From NCBI GenBank assembly GCA_045634005.1, contig JAZQZL010000023.1:1-64000 (forward strand): 64,000 nucleotides of DNA, in the 5' to 3' direction. Below, piece after piece: positions 6,784-14,589 of this stretch. Made by a program: the position numbers and the translations under genes. How positions within the stretch are numbered: position 1 is the first letter of the stretch; every line of letters starts with the position of its first letter. The stretch is from Flemingiibacterium sp045634005. Lineage in GTDB: Bacteria > Bacillota > Clostridia > Oscillospirales > CAG-272. The notes below the pieces were generated by a model that was not told where the DNA came from, searched no databases, and worked only from the letters and a program-made list of their open reading frames with translations.

Positions 6784-7869
6784 ATGGGAAAGAAAATCAT
6801 TCTCGCCGCTTATAATTCCTCGGATGAAGATAAGCAATCCGCGGATTTTGTCTGTAGCGGAAAAAATGATGAGATCATCATTAACAAGGCGATAGAATTA
6901 CTTACAAGAGGCGGAACACTGCAGCTTCTTGACGGCGACTATAACATAGACTCATTTGAGAACGAGGGTAACTCCGCGATCTTTTTCGGTTACAATAACG
7001 GTCAGGCGAGAGTTATAAATTTCATCGGCGATACCGAAAACAAGGGATACAACACGGAATTCGGCGTTACGATACACGTCACCGAGGCCGCGATGAAGAA
7101 TATGGATCCCGATCAGGTGTACCGTGTGTTTTACGGAACGCCTCGTAAACCCGAGGCAGAGGGCGACTTTTATACCTATACATACGTTAACAACGTGAAT
7201 TTCGAGAATTTCTTTTTGATGGTTTTCGATGCGTCGCGTCAGATAATCGGTATCGACTGCGAGGCGTTCGGCTCCGCGTATATAGAGCTTGTCGGCGTTT
7301 ACACCGAGAGCTACCATAGGGACAGATATCTGCACCTTAAGCCGGCAACCGCGGCTAAAAATTCTATCGCTATCAATTCCTGCGGAAGCTCAAACGACGA
7401 AATGTCGCGTGTCGGTATGAAGCTTGTATCGGTCGGAGGATTCCACACGGGCTTCAAGCTCAACGGTGTCGACCGCATGGTGATGCAGTGCTGCAGTGCG
7501 AACCGTTGCTGCTACGGTTACGTTTTCTGCAAGAGAACTCACAAGACCTTTACCATGATCAACTGTGGCGACGAGGGTAACACACATCTGCCGCATTTTG
7601 GCGGCTACGGCCACATAACCTGCATTGACTTCAATATCGAGCGCTTTAATGCCGATTATATTCCCAACGATATCGACGGGTACGATGAACACCGCGCGAC
7701 GGTTGAAATGCCCGACGAGTGGCACGGATACATAAGCTATACCTTGCAGGGCAAAGCCTACAATATCGACAAGCTTTGGCGCGGCGACGACGGTAAAAAT
7801 TTTGTCACCGTTGACCAGAAGGTAAGCTTTAATCCGCTTATAGGCAATATTGCAAACGAGGTTTTATGA
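6784..7869 (+). CDS. Right-handed beta-helix (pectate lyase-like) protein
   Basis: The start is ATG 6784, 7 bases after AGGAGA; the longer open frame upstream is only the leader hairpin. The 361-residue protein has no signal peptide. Short repeating strands rich in Asn, Gly and hydrophobic residues (GTLQLLDGDYNID, VNNVNFENFFLMVFDASRQ, FTMINCGDEGN) indicate a parallel beta-helix as in pectate lyase and GH28-related proteins. The opening KIILAAYNSSDEDKQSADFV and ALELL-type segment define the cap. No catalytic residues can be pinned down, so it may be a carbohydrate lyase or hydrolase, or only structural. Its stop overlaps the start of the cation exporter gene (ATGA), an unexpected pairing. Confidence 0.65.
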   Translation: MGKKIILAAYNSSDEDKQSADFVCSGKNDEIIINKAIELLTRGGTLQLLDGDYNIDSFENEGNSAIFFGYNNGQARVINFIGDTENKGYNTEFGVTIHVTEAAMKNMDPDQVYRVFYGTPRKPEAEGDFYTYTYVNNVNFENFFLMVFDASRQIIGIDCEAFGSAYIELVGVYTESYHRDRYLHLKPATAAKNSIAINSCGSSNDEMSRVGMKLVSVGGFHTGFKLNGVDRMVMQCCSANRCCYGYVFCKRTHKTFTMINCGDEGNTHLPHFGGYGHITCIDFNIERFNADYIPNDIDGYDEHRATVEMPDEWHGYISYTLQGKAYNIDKLWRGDDGKNFVTVDQKVSFNPLIGNIANEVL

Positions 7870-8771
7870 AAACAACAAGAGATATTCTTATAGCGTTTAT
7901 ACTTAATTTTGCATTTTCCGTTTTCGAATTTGTCGGCGGAATTTTCACGGGAAGCGTCGCTATCGTTTCCGATGCGGTGCACGATATCGGCGATGCGGCA
8001 AGCATCGGAATATCGTACTTCCTCGAGAGAAAAAGTAAGAAGCAACCCGACGAAAAATATACTTACGGCTATGCTCGCTACTCTGTGATCGGAAGCGTAA
8101 TCACCACGCTTATCCTTCTCATAGGCTCCGTGGCGGTCATTTACAATGCGGCGCTTCGAATTATCGAACCGCGCGAGATAAATTATGACGGAATGATAAT
8201 TTTTGCCGTTGTCGGCGTTGCGGTCAATTTGGCGGCGGCGTTTTTCACCCACGACGGGGGCTCGCTCAACCAAAAGGCGGTCAATCTTCATATGCTTGAG
8301 GACGTGCTCGGTTGGATAGTTGTGCTCATCGGTGCGATCGTGATGCGATTTACCGACTTCGCGCTTATTGACCCTATTATGTCTATCTGTGTTGCGGTGT
8401 TTATTTTCGTGGGCGCCGTTCGTGGGCTTTCACAGGCGCTTGAGCTTTTTCTCGAAAAAACACCGCGCGGTGTTGATATTCATGAAATCAAGGAGCACGT
8501 GCTTCGAATTGAGGGCGTTGAGGGAGTCCACCACATACACGTTTGGAGTATGGACGGTTCAAGCTGCTACGCTACGATGCACATCGTGACGGATGCCGAA
8601 GCGCATCACATCAAGGATAAGGTACGCGAGGAGCTCCGCGAGCACGGAATCGGCCATGCGACGCTTGAGCTTGAAGGGACGGCAGAGCATTGTCACGAGG
8701 AAGCGTGCCGTGTGGAATTTGATACAAACGCGGCGCACGGTCATCACCACCATCACCACCATCACCGTTAA
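7866..8771 (+). CDS. Cation diffusion facilitator (zinc-type exporter)
   Basis: CDF transporters export Zn2+, Co2+ or Cd2+ in exchange for protons. The 301-residue protein has six membrane helices and both family metal motifs, SDAVHDIGDA in helix 2 and HMLEDVLGW in helix 5, followed by a cytoplasmic domain (about 205-280) with HHIHVWS and an HCHEE segment. It ends in HG, eight His and Arg, a terminal metal-binding tail rather than the usual loop between helices 4 and 5. Its ATG overlaps the stop of the beta-helix gene and a perfect terminator follows. Zinc is most likely from the His/Asp sites; the exact metal is not shown. Confidence 0.9.
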   Translation: MKTTRDILIAFILNFAFSVFEFVGGIFTGSVAIVSDAVHDIGDAASIGISYFLERKSKKQPDEKYTYGYARYSVIGSVITTLILLIGSVAVIYNAALRIIEPREINYDGMIIFAVVGVAVNLAAAFFTHDGGSLNQKAVNLHMLEDVLGWIVVLIGAIVMRFTDFALIDPIMSICVAVFIFVGAVRGLSQALELFLEKTPRGVDIHEIKEHVLRIEGVEGVHHIHVWSMDGSSCYATMHIVTDAEAHHIKDKVREELREHGIGHATLELEGTAEHCHEEACRVEFDTNAAHGHHHHHHHHR

Positions 8772-8776
8772 AATCC

Positions 8777-8805
8777 CCCTGCACACCTCGGTGTGCAGGG
8801 CTTTT
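8777..8805 (+). terminator. Terminator after the CDF gene
   Basis: CCCTGCACACC and GGTGTGCAGGG form an 11-base perfect stem with a TC loop, followed by CTTTT. Confidence 0.9.
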
Positions 8806-8811
8806 CTATGC

Positions 8812-8840
8812 TTGACTTAACGGGAGAGAAGTGGTATAAT
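8812..8840 (+). promoter_or_regulatory. Promoter of the two-component operon
   Basis: TTGACT (8812-8817), a 17-base spacer and TATAAT (8835-8840) lie 33 bases before the response regulator start. Confidence 0.85.
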
Positions 8841-8873
8841 TTAAGTATAACGCTTATTTTACGAGGTACAATT

Positions 8874-9548
8874 ATGTTTCACATTCTCGTGGTTGACGAC
8901 GATAAAAATACGCGCGCGCTTTTTCGTGCTATACTCGAGGCGGACGGGTATACCGTTTCGCTCGCCGAGGACGGCGCACGTGCGCTTTCGGTGCTTGATA
9001 ACGAGCATATCGACCTTATTGTGCTCGACGTTATGATGCCGAACCTCGACGGGTACGATTTCACCTCGACGCTTCGTGCGGCGCAGAACACCCTGCCTAT
9101 TTTAATGGTATCTGCAAAGCAGCTTCCCGCCGATAAAAAGCGAGGATTTCTCGTCGGTACGGACGACTATATGACAAAGCCTATTGACGAGGAGGAGTTC
9201 CTTCTTCGCATAAAGGCTCTGCTTCGCCGTGCGAAGATTGTAAACGAGCGGCGTATCGTCATCGGCGACGTTGTGCTTGATTACGACACGCTTACCGTCA
9301 GCGGTCACGGTACGGAGCAGGAGCTGCCGCAAAAGGAGTTTATGCTTCTTTATAAGCTGCTCTCATACCCCGGCAAGATATTCACGCGCATACAGCTTAT
9401 GGATGAGATTTGGGGTACGGACAGCGAAACGGGCTGGGAAACCGTAACGGTACATATAGGAAGGCTTCGCAAGCGATTTGAGGGCTTTGATGAGTTTTCT
9501 ATCGAATCGGTGCGCGGACTCGGCTATAAGGCGGTGAAGCATATATGA
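8874..9548 (+). CDS. OmpR/PhoB-type response regulator
   Basis: The receiver domain (residues 1-115) has the acidic pocket VVDDD (8-10), the phospho-acceptor Asp52 in LIVLDVMMP and a switch Lys in MTKPID. A winged-helix DNA-binding domain follows (about 125-222), with LPQKEFMLLYKLLSYPGKI, the recognition segment VTVHIGRLRKRF and the wing SVRGLGYKA. ATG 8874 is chosen because the receiver fold starts there and a strong promoter lies just upstream; longer frames run through that promoter. Its stop overlaps the histidine kinase start (ATGA). The target genes are unknown. Confidence 0.93.
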   Translation: MFHILVVDDDKNTRALFRAILEADGYTVSLAEDGARALSVLDNEHIDLIVLDVMMPNLDGYDFTSTLRAAQNTLPILMVSAKQLPADKKRGFLVGTDDYMTKPIDEEEFLLRIKALLRRAKIVNERRIVIGDVVLDYDTLTVSGHGTEQELPQKEFMLLYKLLSYPGKIFTRIQLMDEIWGTDSETGWETVTVHIGRLRKRFEGFDEFSIESVRGLGYKAVKHI

Positions 9549-10651
9549 AGCGTATGAAATTAAAGAGAGCAAGCAACGAGGAGCGCAAGCAGCGCCGCTC
9601 GCTGAACCTCTTTTTCTCGCTCGTCGTTTTCGGCGTTATATGGGTGTCTATACTCATAGCGGCACTGCTTGTATGGCTCGTTTTGTACCTTGGCTTCTAT
9701 CCCGACCATACGGCGGCGGTAATGGAAAACGTCAGCAACGCGTATTCGCTTGTATTCCTTACGGGCGGCATAAGTCTGGTTATCGGCTCTGCTGTGGCGT
9801 TCCTTTTTACAAAATTTCCGATGAACCCGATAAGCCGCCTTGCAAGTCACGTAAACCGCCTCGCGGACGGTGACTACGGTGCTCGACTTACCTACCGTAA
9901 TTCCGTTGCCAATATGGCGGCGTTCAAGCCTATCGTCGAGAGTATGAACAAGCTTGCGGAGGAGCTTCAGAACACCGAAATTCTCCGAAGCGATTTTATA
10001 AACAATTTCTCGCACGAGTTCAAAACGCCCATAGTTTCCATAGCAGGCTTTGCAAAGCTTCTGCGTCGCGGCAATCTTGACGAAAAGCAGCGCGAGGAGT
10101 ACCTCGCCATTATCGAGGAGGAGTCGATGCGGCTTTCCTATATGGCGACGAATGTGCTTAATATGACAAAAATTGAAAACCAGAGCATACTTACCGACCT
10201 TGCGACCTTCAACGTATCCGAGCAGATACGCTCGTCGCTCTTGCTCTTTGAGGAAAAGTGGAGCAAGCAGCAGATCGAAATAGACGTCGATTTTGAGGAA
10301 TATGAGATCACGGCTAACGAGGAGATGCTAAAGCAGGTATGGATAAACCTCTTTGACAACGCCCTTAAATATACGCCCGACGGTGGAAGGATAAAGGCGC
10401 AGATTGGCAGTACCGGAGAAAATTTATCCGTGTGCATATCGAATACGGGCAGTACGATAGAGCCCGAGTCGCTTGACAAGATATGGAATAAGTTCTATCA
10501 GGGGGACAGGTCGCATTCCGCTAAGGGAAACGGTATCGGACTTGCTATCGTAAAAAAGATAACCGAGCTGCACGGTGGAGAGGTAAGCGTCACGAGCGGG
10601 GACGGCGTAACCGCATTTACTGTAACGCTTCCCGTAACGCGCGGGCAATAA
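9545..10651 (+). CDS. Sensor histidine kinase
   Basis: The kinase partners the response regulator just upstream. It has two membrane helices (about residues 20-52 and 66-90) that leave only a very short outside loop, a HAMP-like linker (about 92-145), the phospho-acceptor His157 in NFSHEFKTP, the N box NLFDNALKYT and the ATP-lid GNGIGLAIVKKI. With so small an outside loop it probably senses something in or at the membrane, as intramembrane-sensing kinases of Firmicutes do. The length (368) is normal for that group. No antibiotic transporter lies next to it, so the signal is unknown. Confidence 0.92.
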   Translation: MKRMKLKRASNEERKQRRSLNLFFSLVVFGVIWVSILIAALLVWLVLYLGFYPDHTAAVMENVSNAYSLVFLTGGISLVIGSAVAFLFTKFPMNPISRLASHVNRLADGDYGARLTYRNSVANMAAFKPIVESMNKLAEELQNTEILRSDFINNFSHEFKTPIVSIAGFAKLLRRGNLDEKQREEYLAIIEEESMRLSYMATNVLNMTKIENQSILTDLATFNVSEQIRSSLLLFEEKWSKQQIEIDVDFEEYEITANEEMLKQVWINLFDNALKYTPDGGRIKAQIGSTGENLSVCISNTGSTIEPESLDKIWNKFYQGDRSHSAKGNGIGLAIVKKITELHGGEVSVTSGDGVTAFTVTLPVTRGQ

Positions 10652-10740
10652 TTTTTGCAAAAAATGTGAACAAACGGTCGATTTTTGTCTGAAATTTAGT
10701 TTCAGTTTAGATTTGTGGTGTAAAATATTCCAAATGGCTA

Positions 10741-10775
10741 ACCCAATAGCTGTATTAAACCCAATTACTGTATTA
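10741..10775 (+). repeat. Two tandem 17-base repeats before the lipid kinase
   Basis: ACCCAATAGCTGTATTA (10741-10757) and ACCCAATTACTGTATTA (10759-10775) follow each other with period 18 and two mismatches, 33 bases before the next start. They could be an operator. Confidence 0.4.
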
Positions 10776-10807
10776 TAAGATCAATACTAATTAAAGGGGA
10801 TTTGGAT

Positions 10808-11704
10808 ATGAATTCTGTAGAAACGAAGCTTGCAAAAAGGTATATGCTTTACAATCCGCTTTCGGGCGGCAGCGAGAGCGCGACTCCCGAAAGGCTTACA
10901 GCGGGACGCGATAATGCCGTAGCCGTGAATATGCTCGAAATAAGCAGCTACAAGGACTTCTTCGCGGGCATCTCCGATGAGGACGAGATTGTTATCTGCG
11001 GCGGCGACGGAACGCTCAACCGTTTTGTCAACGATACGAAGGATATCGGAATAAAGAACAGAATTTTCTACTACGCTACGGGCAGCGGAAACGATTTCGC
11101 GCACGACCTTGGCTACTCCGCATACTGCGAGCCCGATTTTTGCATTGACGAGTACGTGTCAAATCTTCCGCGCGTAACTGTTGATGGCAAGGAGAGCCTT
11201 TATATCAACAACGTCGGATTTGGTATCGACGGCTACTGCTGTGAGGTCGGCGACGATATGCGCGAGGCGAATAAGACCGCAAAAAAGAAAAAGGCAATAA
11301 ACTACACCTCGATCGCAATAAAGGGACTCCTTTTTCATTTCAAGCCGAGAAACGCGGTCATCACGGTAGACGGCAAAACGTACGAATACAAGAAAGTATG
11401 GCTTGCTCCTACTATGAACGGAAGATTTTACGGCGGCGGTATGATGGCAACGCCGAATCAGGACCGTCTTGACAAGGACGGCAAGCAGTCCGTGCTTGTG
11501 TTCCACGGCTCGGGCAGGCTTCAGACGCTTATGATATTCCCGTCGATATTCAAGGGCGAGCACGTTAAAAAGACAAAGCACGTGACCGTGCTTGAGGGCC
11601 ACAGCATAAAGGTCGAGTTCGACCGCCCCACGAGTGTTCAAATTGATGGAGAAACTGTCCGCGGCATCACCTCGTACGAGGTAAAGGCAACTGCAAAAGA
11701 GTAA
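10808..11704 (+). CDS. Diacylglycerol kinase family lipid kinase
   Basis: Members of the DagK/YegS family phosphorylate diacylglycerol or related lipids. The 298-residue protein has the nucleotide motif ICGGDGTLNRFV near residue 75, followed by TGSGNDFAHDL, which lines the active site, and the C-terminal beta-sandwich (about 130-298) with NNVGFGIDG and QIDGE. ATG 10808 follows GGGGA by 7 bases; an in-frame TTG six bases upstream is too close to the ribosome site. The gene stands alone, ending in a strong bidirectional terminator. Lipid recycling or lipid sensing are both possible. Confidence 0.88.
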   Translation: MNSVETKLAKRYMLYNPLSGGSESATPERLTAGRDNAVAVNMLEISSYKDFFAGISDEDEIVICGGDGTLNRFVNDTKDIGIKNRIFYYATGSGNDFAHDLGYSAYCEPDFCIDEYVSNLPRVTVDGKESLYINNVGFGIDGYCCEVGDDMREANKTAKKKKAINYTSIAIKGLLFHFKPRNAVITVDGKTYEYKKVWLAPTMNGRFYGGGMMATPNQDRLDKDGKQSVLVFHGSGRLQTLMIFPSIFKGEHVKKTKHVTVLEGHSIKVEFDRPTSVQIDGETVRGITSYEVKATAKE

Positions 11705-11742
11705 AAAGGGCGGTATAAGGGCTGCTGCTCGTAGTGATGAAA

Positions 11743-11784
11743 ATACCCCGACAGATTTTCAAAGGCTGTCGGGGTATTTTATTT
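11743..11784. terminator. Bidirectional terminator
   Basis: ATACCCCGACAG (11743-11754) pairs with CTGTCGGGGTAT (11766-11777), with T residues on one side and A residues on the other. It serves the lipid kinase and the convergent gene at 11786. Confidence 0.85.
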
Positions 11785-11785
11785 G

Positions 11786-12337
11786 CTATCTGATAAGATT
11801 TCCATCAAAATCAATTTCATAATAGTTGTCCTCGAAATCGTGAAGGCAGATTGAATTTTCTTTGACTTCAAATGGCAATTTTCCGGAAACTGATACAAAA
11901 ATATCCTTTCCGGAAAAAGTCCATTTTTTCACAAAGTTAAAGTCCAACATAGTGATTTCTATTTCACCATATATAATATATCCGTTCTTGATTTTGTAAA
12001 TTGCAAAATTACAGCCCAAACTATCAAGTTTAATATGACGGTTAATGGAGCCATCCATAATATTTATTTGTGTAATCGCCTGATCCTGTAAAACTGTCAG
12101 AATATCATTGTCAAGAATGGCGCAATCTAAATCGCTTACATAATAAGGGCTAATGAGAGCGATACAAAACTCCTTTGAAAACCAATCAACGTGTATGGCA
12201 AGGGTTTTTGTTAAATCGCTGTGATTATAATTGAAAGGATTCAATACCACATCGTAGCAACGATTATCGGTAGAATCAACAGTGTATGCTTCATCAATAT
12301 CTATCTTGACAATACAGTTCTTGTTATCTAATATCAT
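11786..12337 (-). CDS. Hypothetical protein, 183 residues
   Basis: I do not recognise this gene. The start is ATG 12337 with GGAGGA directly upstream; a longer frame to 12382 lacks a ribosome site. The protein is acidic, soluble and strand-rich, with alternating hydrophobic and Asp/Asn-rich segments (YVSDLDCAILDNDILTVLQD, GYIIYGEIEITMLDFNF, NYYEIDFDGNLIR) that look like beta-propeller or WD-type blades. It is clearly more AT-rich than the lipid kinase gene next to it, so it may have been acquired. Nothing nearby suggests a role. Confidence 0.6.
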   Translation of the reverse strand: MILDNKNCIVKIDIDEAYTVDSTDNRCYDVVLNPFNYNHSDLTKTLAIHVDWFSKEFCIALISPYYVSDLDCAILDNDILTVLQDQAITQINIMDGSINRHIKLDSLGCNFAIYKIKNGYIIYGEIEITMLDFNFVKKWTFSGKDIFVSVSGKLPFEVKENSICLHDFEDNYYEIDFDGNLIR

Positions 12338-12428
12338 ATGCTCCTCCGATGGTTTATCGTTGATTTCACTTTCGTATTGCAAACGCAGTGGGTGAAGTCC
12401 ACACCTGTAAAGTTTGACAGTGACCTAT

Positions 12429-12475
12429 AAGGCTCTCCCTATGGGAGAGCTCCCGCGATAGCGGGTGAGAGGGCG
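12429..12475 (-). repeat. Left palindromic repeat flanking the DUF559 gene
   Basis: Two hairpins, CTCTCCCTATGGGAGAG and CCCGCGATAGCGGG, form a 47-base unit directly after the DUF559 stop. Its reverse complement matches the right copy (12859-12906) in layout and in the shared GCCCTCTC start and AGGGNGAGNCTT end. Confidence 0.65.
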
Positions 12476-12477
12476 TT

Positions 12478-12855
12478 TTAAGATATGATTTTAAGTCGTT
12501 CGTTAATTGTTTTGTCAATCATACGGCAAACGCCTTCAAATTTTTCATCTATGTCCTTGTTAGAAAAACGTAATATGCATAGTCCATATTTTTCGAGAGT
12601 TAGGGTTCTTGTTTCGTCGCGTAGCTTACCTTGTTTTGTGTAATGCTGTGAACCGTCTAGCTCTATAACAAGACGGGCACTATGGCAATAGAAATCAGTA
12701 ATATAATTGTCTATAATGCGTTGCTTATATATCTTTACGGGATAATGTTGCAAAAAATCGTACCATAAATGTTTTTCTTGCCGAGTCATATTTCGTCGTA
12801 AAATTTTTGCGATATCTAACAAATCTTCGTTTTTCTCTATTGGTAACTGATCCAT
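12478..12855 (-). CDS. DUF559 (Vsr-like endonuclease fold) protein
   Basis: DUF559 proteins share the fold of very-short-patch repair endonucleases. The 125-residue protein has NMTRQEKHLWYDFL, a central strand YITDFYCHSARLVIELDG with the conserved Asp and Glu of the fold, the SQHY motif, and a C-terminal LRFSNKDI segment. It is a full-length member. The gene fits exactly between two inverted palindromic repeats, and the right repeat supplies its ribosome site (GGAGAGG followed by CAGAATG). This arrangement makes the gene plus repeats look like one mobile cassette. Nuclease activity is inferred from the fold only. Confidence 0.85.
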   Translation of the reverse strand: MDQLPIEKNEDLLDIAKILRRNMTRQEKHLWYDFLQHYPVKIYKQRIIDNYITDFYCHSARLVIELDGSQHYTKQGKLRDETRTLTLEKYGLCILRFSNKDIDEKFEGVCRMIDKTINERLKIIS

Positions 12856-12858
12856 TCT

Positions 12859-12906
12859 GCCCTCTCCGTCGGCTACGCCGACACCTCTCCCACAGGGCGA
12901 GGCTTT
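12859..12906 (+). repeat. Right palindromic repeat flanking the DUF559 gene
   Basis: The unit holds CTCTCCGTCGGC-TAC-GCCGACACCTCTCC hairpins. It is the inverted counterpart of the copy at 12429-12475 and contains the ribosome site of the DUF559 gene. Confidence 0.65.
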
Positions 12907-13005
12907 TTAATTAGTTCTATTATAACACAAAATTGGCAGAGAAACAATATCTCTGCCGAAATTTGTAAATACCCTTATGAAAACAAGAGTTTGCGAAGCC
13001 ATTTT

Positions 13006-13545
13006 TTAATATACCATACGCTTGTTATAAAATATTCTGTATAATAGCTCGGAGAGGGGAACTATCAAAAGTCCAAGACAGAGATTCCCTATGGTGTGTA
13101 TGACATCAAACCACAGTCCGGCTGCTATCCACGCGAGTGTCTGCTCGAAGGTGAAGTGCACCATCAGTGCCTGCGCAGGCGCGTAGAGCGCGCCGAAGGC
13201 AAGCCCGTGCAGCGCACACACGGCAGGGTAGACTATCATACGTATGCGCTTTGGCATTTTCCTTGGCAGCAGCATAGTTACTGCCCAAAGGATAGTCCAG
13301 ATATAAAGATACGGCACCCACCACATATTAAAGCCTGCAAACAGACCGTTTAAAAAAACGTATATATAGATGGGAATAAGCGCTTTTTTGCGGAATACGA
13401 CAGTGTAGAGCATAGTCAGCGTTCCGAGCAGGTGAACGTTGGGTATCGGCTCCATTACTATCTTCGAGATGAACATAATCGTTCCGAGCATAGCGAATAT
13501 CGCCATTTCGCGAACCGAAAGTAAGCTTCGGCGGCTGTTTGTCAT
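13006..13545 (-). CDS. ECF transporter S component, probably for a corrinoid
   Basis: S components are the membrane-embedded substrate binders of energy-coupling factor vitamin transporters. The 179-residue protein has about six hydrophobic helices (MAIFAMLGTIMFISKIV, LIPIYIYVFLNGLFAGF, ILWAVTMLLP, IGNLCLGLLIVPLSELLY). ATG 13545 lies two bases after the DUF4430 lipoprotein stop, and both are downstream of a cobalamin-type riboswitch on the same strand, so a vitamin B12 compound is the likely substrate. No ATPase or T subunit is nearby; those would be shared from elsewhere. The substrate is inferred from the riboswitch. Confidence 0.75.
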   Translation of the reverse strand: MTNSRRSLLSVREMAIFAMLGTIMFISKIVMEPIPNVHLLGTLTMLYTVVFRKKALIPIYIYVFLNGLFAGFNMWWVPYLYIWTILWAVTMLLPRKMPKRIRMIVYPAVCALHGLAFGALYAPAQALMVHFTFEQTLAWIAAGLWFDVIHTIGNLCLGLLIVPLSELLYRIFYNKRMVY

Positions 13546-13546
13546 C

Positions 13547-13960
13547 TTACTTTGTGTAAACGAGGCTGTAAGCCGTGCCCTCGACAACATCGGTCGAGTC
13601 AACGCCGCTCATAGCGTATTCGCCGTCGATGTAGAAGCTCCAATAGCTCCCATCAACGTCGTAGTCTGCGAGCACGCCGTTGACGGTCTTGACGTAAAGT
13701 CCGTACGCGCCGTCCTCGCCTGCGATAATGCCGTTTTCGAGAAGCGCCGCGCCGACTGTATCAGCGTCAGTGTTGACGGTGAAGGTTACGGTTTTGTCCT
13801 CGATGGTTACGCCGAGGGTGAAGGTTTTTTCGCCCTGTCCGACTGTGGTGTCCTCGGTGTAGGTAGCGTTTGCCCAGAGTCCGGTGGCGTCTACCTTGCC
13901 GCAGGAAGCCACGCAGAGCACGAGAGCGAGCGCGAGAATGATTGCTGTTAATCTTTTCAT
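13547..13960 (-). CDS. DUF4430 lipoprotein
   Basis: The 137-residue protein has a lipoprotein signal (residues 1-19, LALVLCVASCGK with the lipobox Cys). A DUF4430 domain follows (about 70-137, TVGAALLENGII and SYWSFYIDGEYAMSGVDST), a fold related to the cobalamin-binding domain of intrinsic factor and transcobalamin. It is likely the surface receptor that hands a corrinoid to the S component encoded directly downstream. ATG 13960 has AAAGGA upstream; the longer frame to 14014 runs into the riboswitch leader and is not used. Confidence 0.8.
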   Translation of the reverse strand: MKRLTAIILALALVLCVASCGKVDATGLWANATYTEDTTVGQGEKTFTLGVTIEDKTVTFTVNTDADTVGAALLENGIIAGEDGAYGLYVKTVNGVLADYDVDGSYWSFYIDGEYAMSGVDSTDVVEGTAYSLVYTK

Positions 13961-13984
13961 AATTTTAATATCCTTTCTTTTTTT

Positions 13985-14010
13985 GCAAAAGGATAAAATA
14001 AAAGTACCCT
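13985..14010 (-). terminator. Second leader terminator of the DUF4430 operon
   Basis: On the minus strand GTACCC-CGTGGA-GGGTAC is followed by TTTTATTTT, between the riboswitch and the DUF4430 gene. Confidence 0.6.
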
Positions 14011-14019
14011 CCACGGGGT

Positions 14020-14046
14020 ACTAAACGCGCACAAAAAGACCGCACC
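14020..14046 (-). terminator. Expression-platform terminator of the riboswitch
   Basis: On the minus strand ACCGCA-GAGCAGG-TGCGGT is followed by CTTTTT, right after the aptamer, as expected for control by premature termination. Confidence 0.65.
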
Positions 14047-14180
14047 TGCTCTGCGGTATTGCCACGCTTTCCTCCCCATTTGCCCGAAGGACTTTTACGT
14101 GTCACAGACCGATAAGCATTCCGACTTTTACGGTAATGGCTGTTGCGACGGATTTGCACCGCACTTTCCTTATCCCCGAG
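14041..14180 (-). promoter_or_regulatory. Cobalamin riboswitch
   Basis: On the minus strand the leader has GGTGCAAATCC, CAACAGCC and TTACCG in the order and spacing of the B12-box core. GTCGGAATGCTTATCGG follows, which pairs with GATAAGG at the 5' side. The short 3' part resembles the class II (env8-type) aptamers. Two terminator hairpins follow before the DUF4430 lipoprotein and S component genes. It should switch those genes off when cobalamin is plentiful. The exact ends are approximate. Confidence 0.75.
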
Positions 14181-14340
14181 CACACGCGTGTGCCCGACAA
14201 CGAAAACGAAGCCGCTTTCGATGATCTGCGTTTATTCTTTTGTCGGTGATATTATACCACAGCCGTGCTCAAAAGTCAAGTACAAAGCGCGAACTTATTG
14301 CCACATATCGGCATAGGATATATCGAAGGGAGGTGACACT

Positions 14341-14568
14341 ATGGCACGTGCATCACGGCTTGGTATGCGTTCGGTAACGTACGCAATTGAGGGACGTGAG
14401 ATCCTTTCGAAATACGGCATATCGGCGACAGTTGTAAGACTTCGCCCCGGGGAGAGCCCCGAGGGATGTGCGTTCGGGCTTGAGCTCGCACGCGCTGACG
14501 CCGAGCGTGCCGAGGTGCTTTTAAGGAAGGCGGATATTGAATATACGAGCCTTACACGGCACAAGTGA
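14341..14568 (+). CDS. DUF3343 putative Se/S carrier-like protein
   Basis: The 75-residue protein has the DUF3343 pattern: SVTYAIEGREILSKYGISA, then VRLRPGES, then GCAFGLEL with the single Cys, and a C-terminal strand-helix unit. Such proteins are found next to cysteine desulfurases and SirA-like proteins and are thought to carry sulfur or selenium. The start follows GGAGGTG by 6 bases. The gene ends 22 bases before a cysteine desulfurase gene on the same strand, which supports a shared sulfur or selenium role. No SirA/YedF or selD gene is visible here. Confidence 0.8.
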   Translation: MARASRLGMRSVTYAIEGREILSKYGISATVVRLRPGESPEGCAFGLELARADAERAEVLLRKADIEYTSLTRHK

Positions 14569-14589
14569 CAGACAGAAGGAAAATAAACG

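Noticed and set aside
8735..8768. Eight-His end of the CDF protein as a cloning tag
   Set aside because: It is encoded by mixed CAC/CAT codons in a natural gene context and His-rich ends are known in metal transporters.
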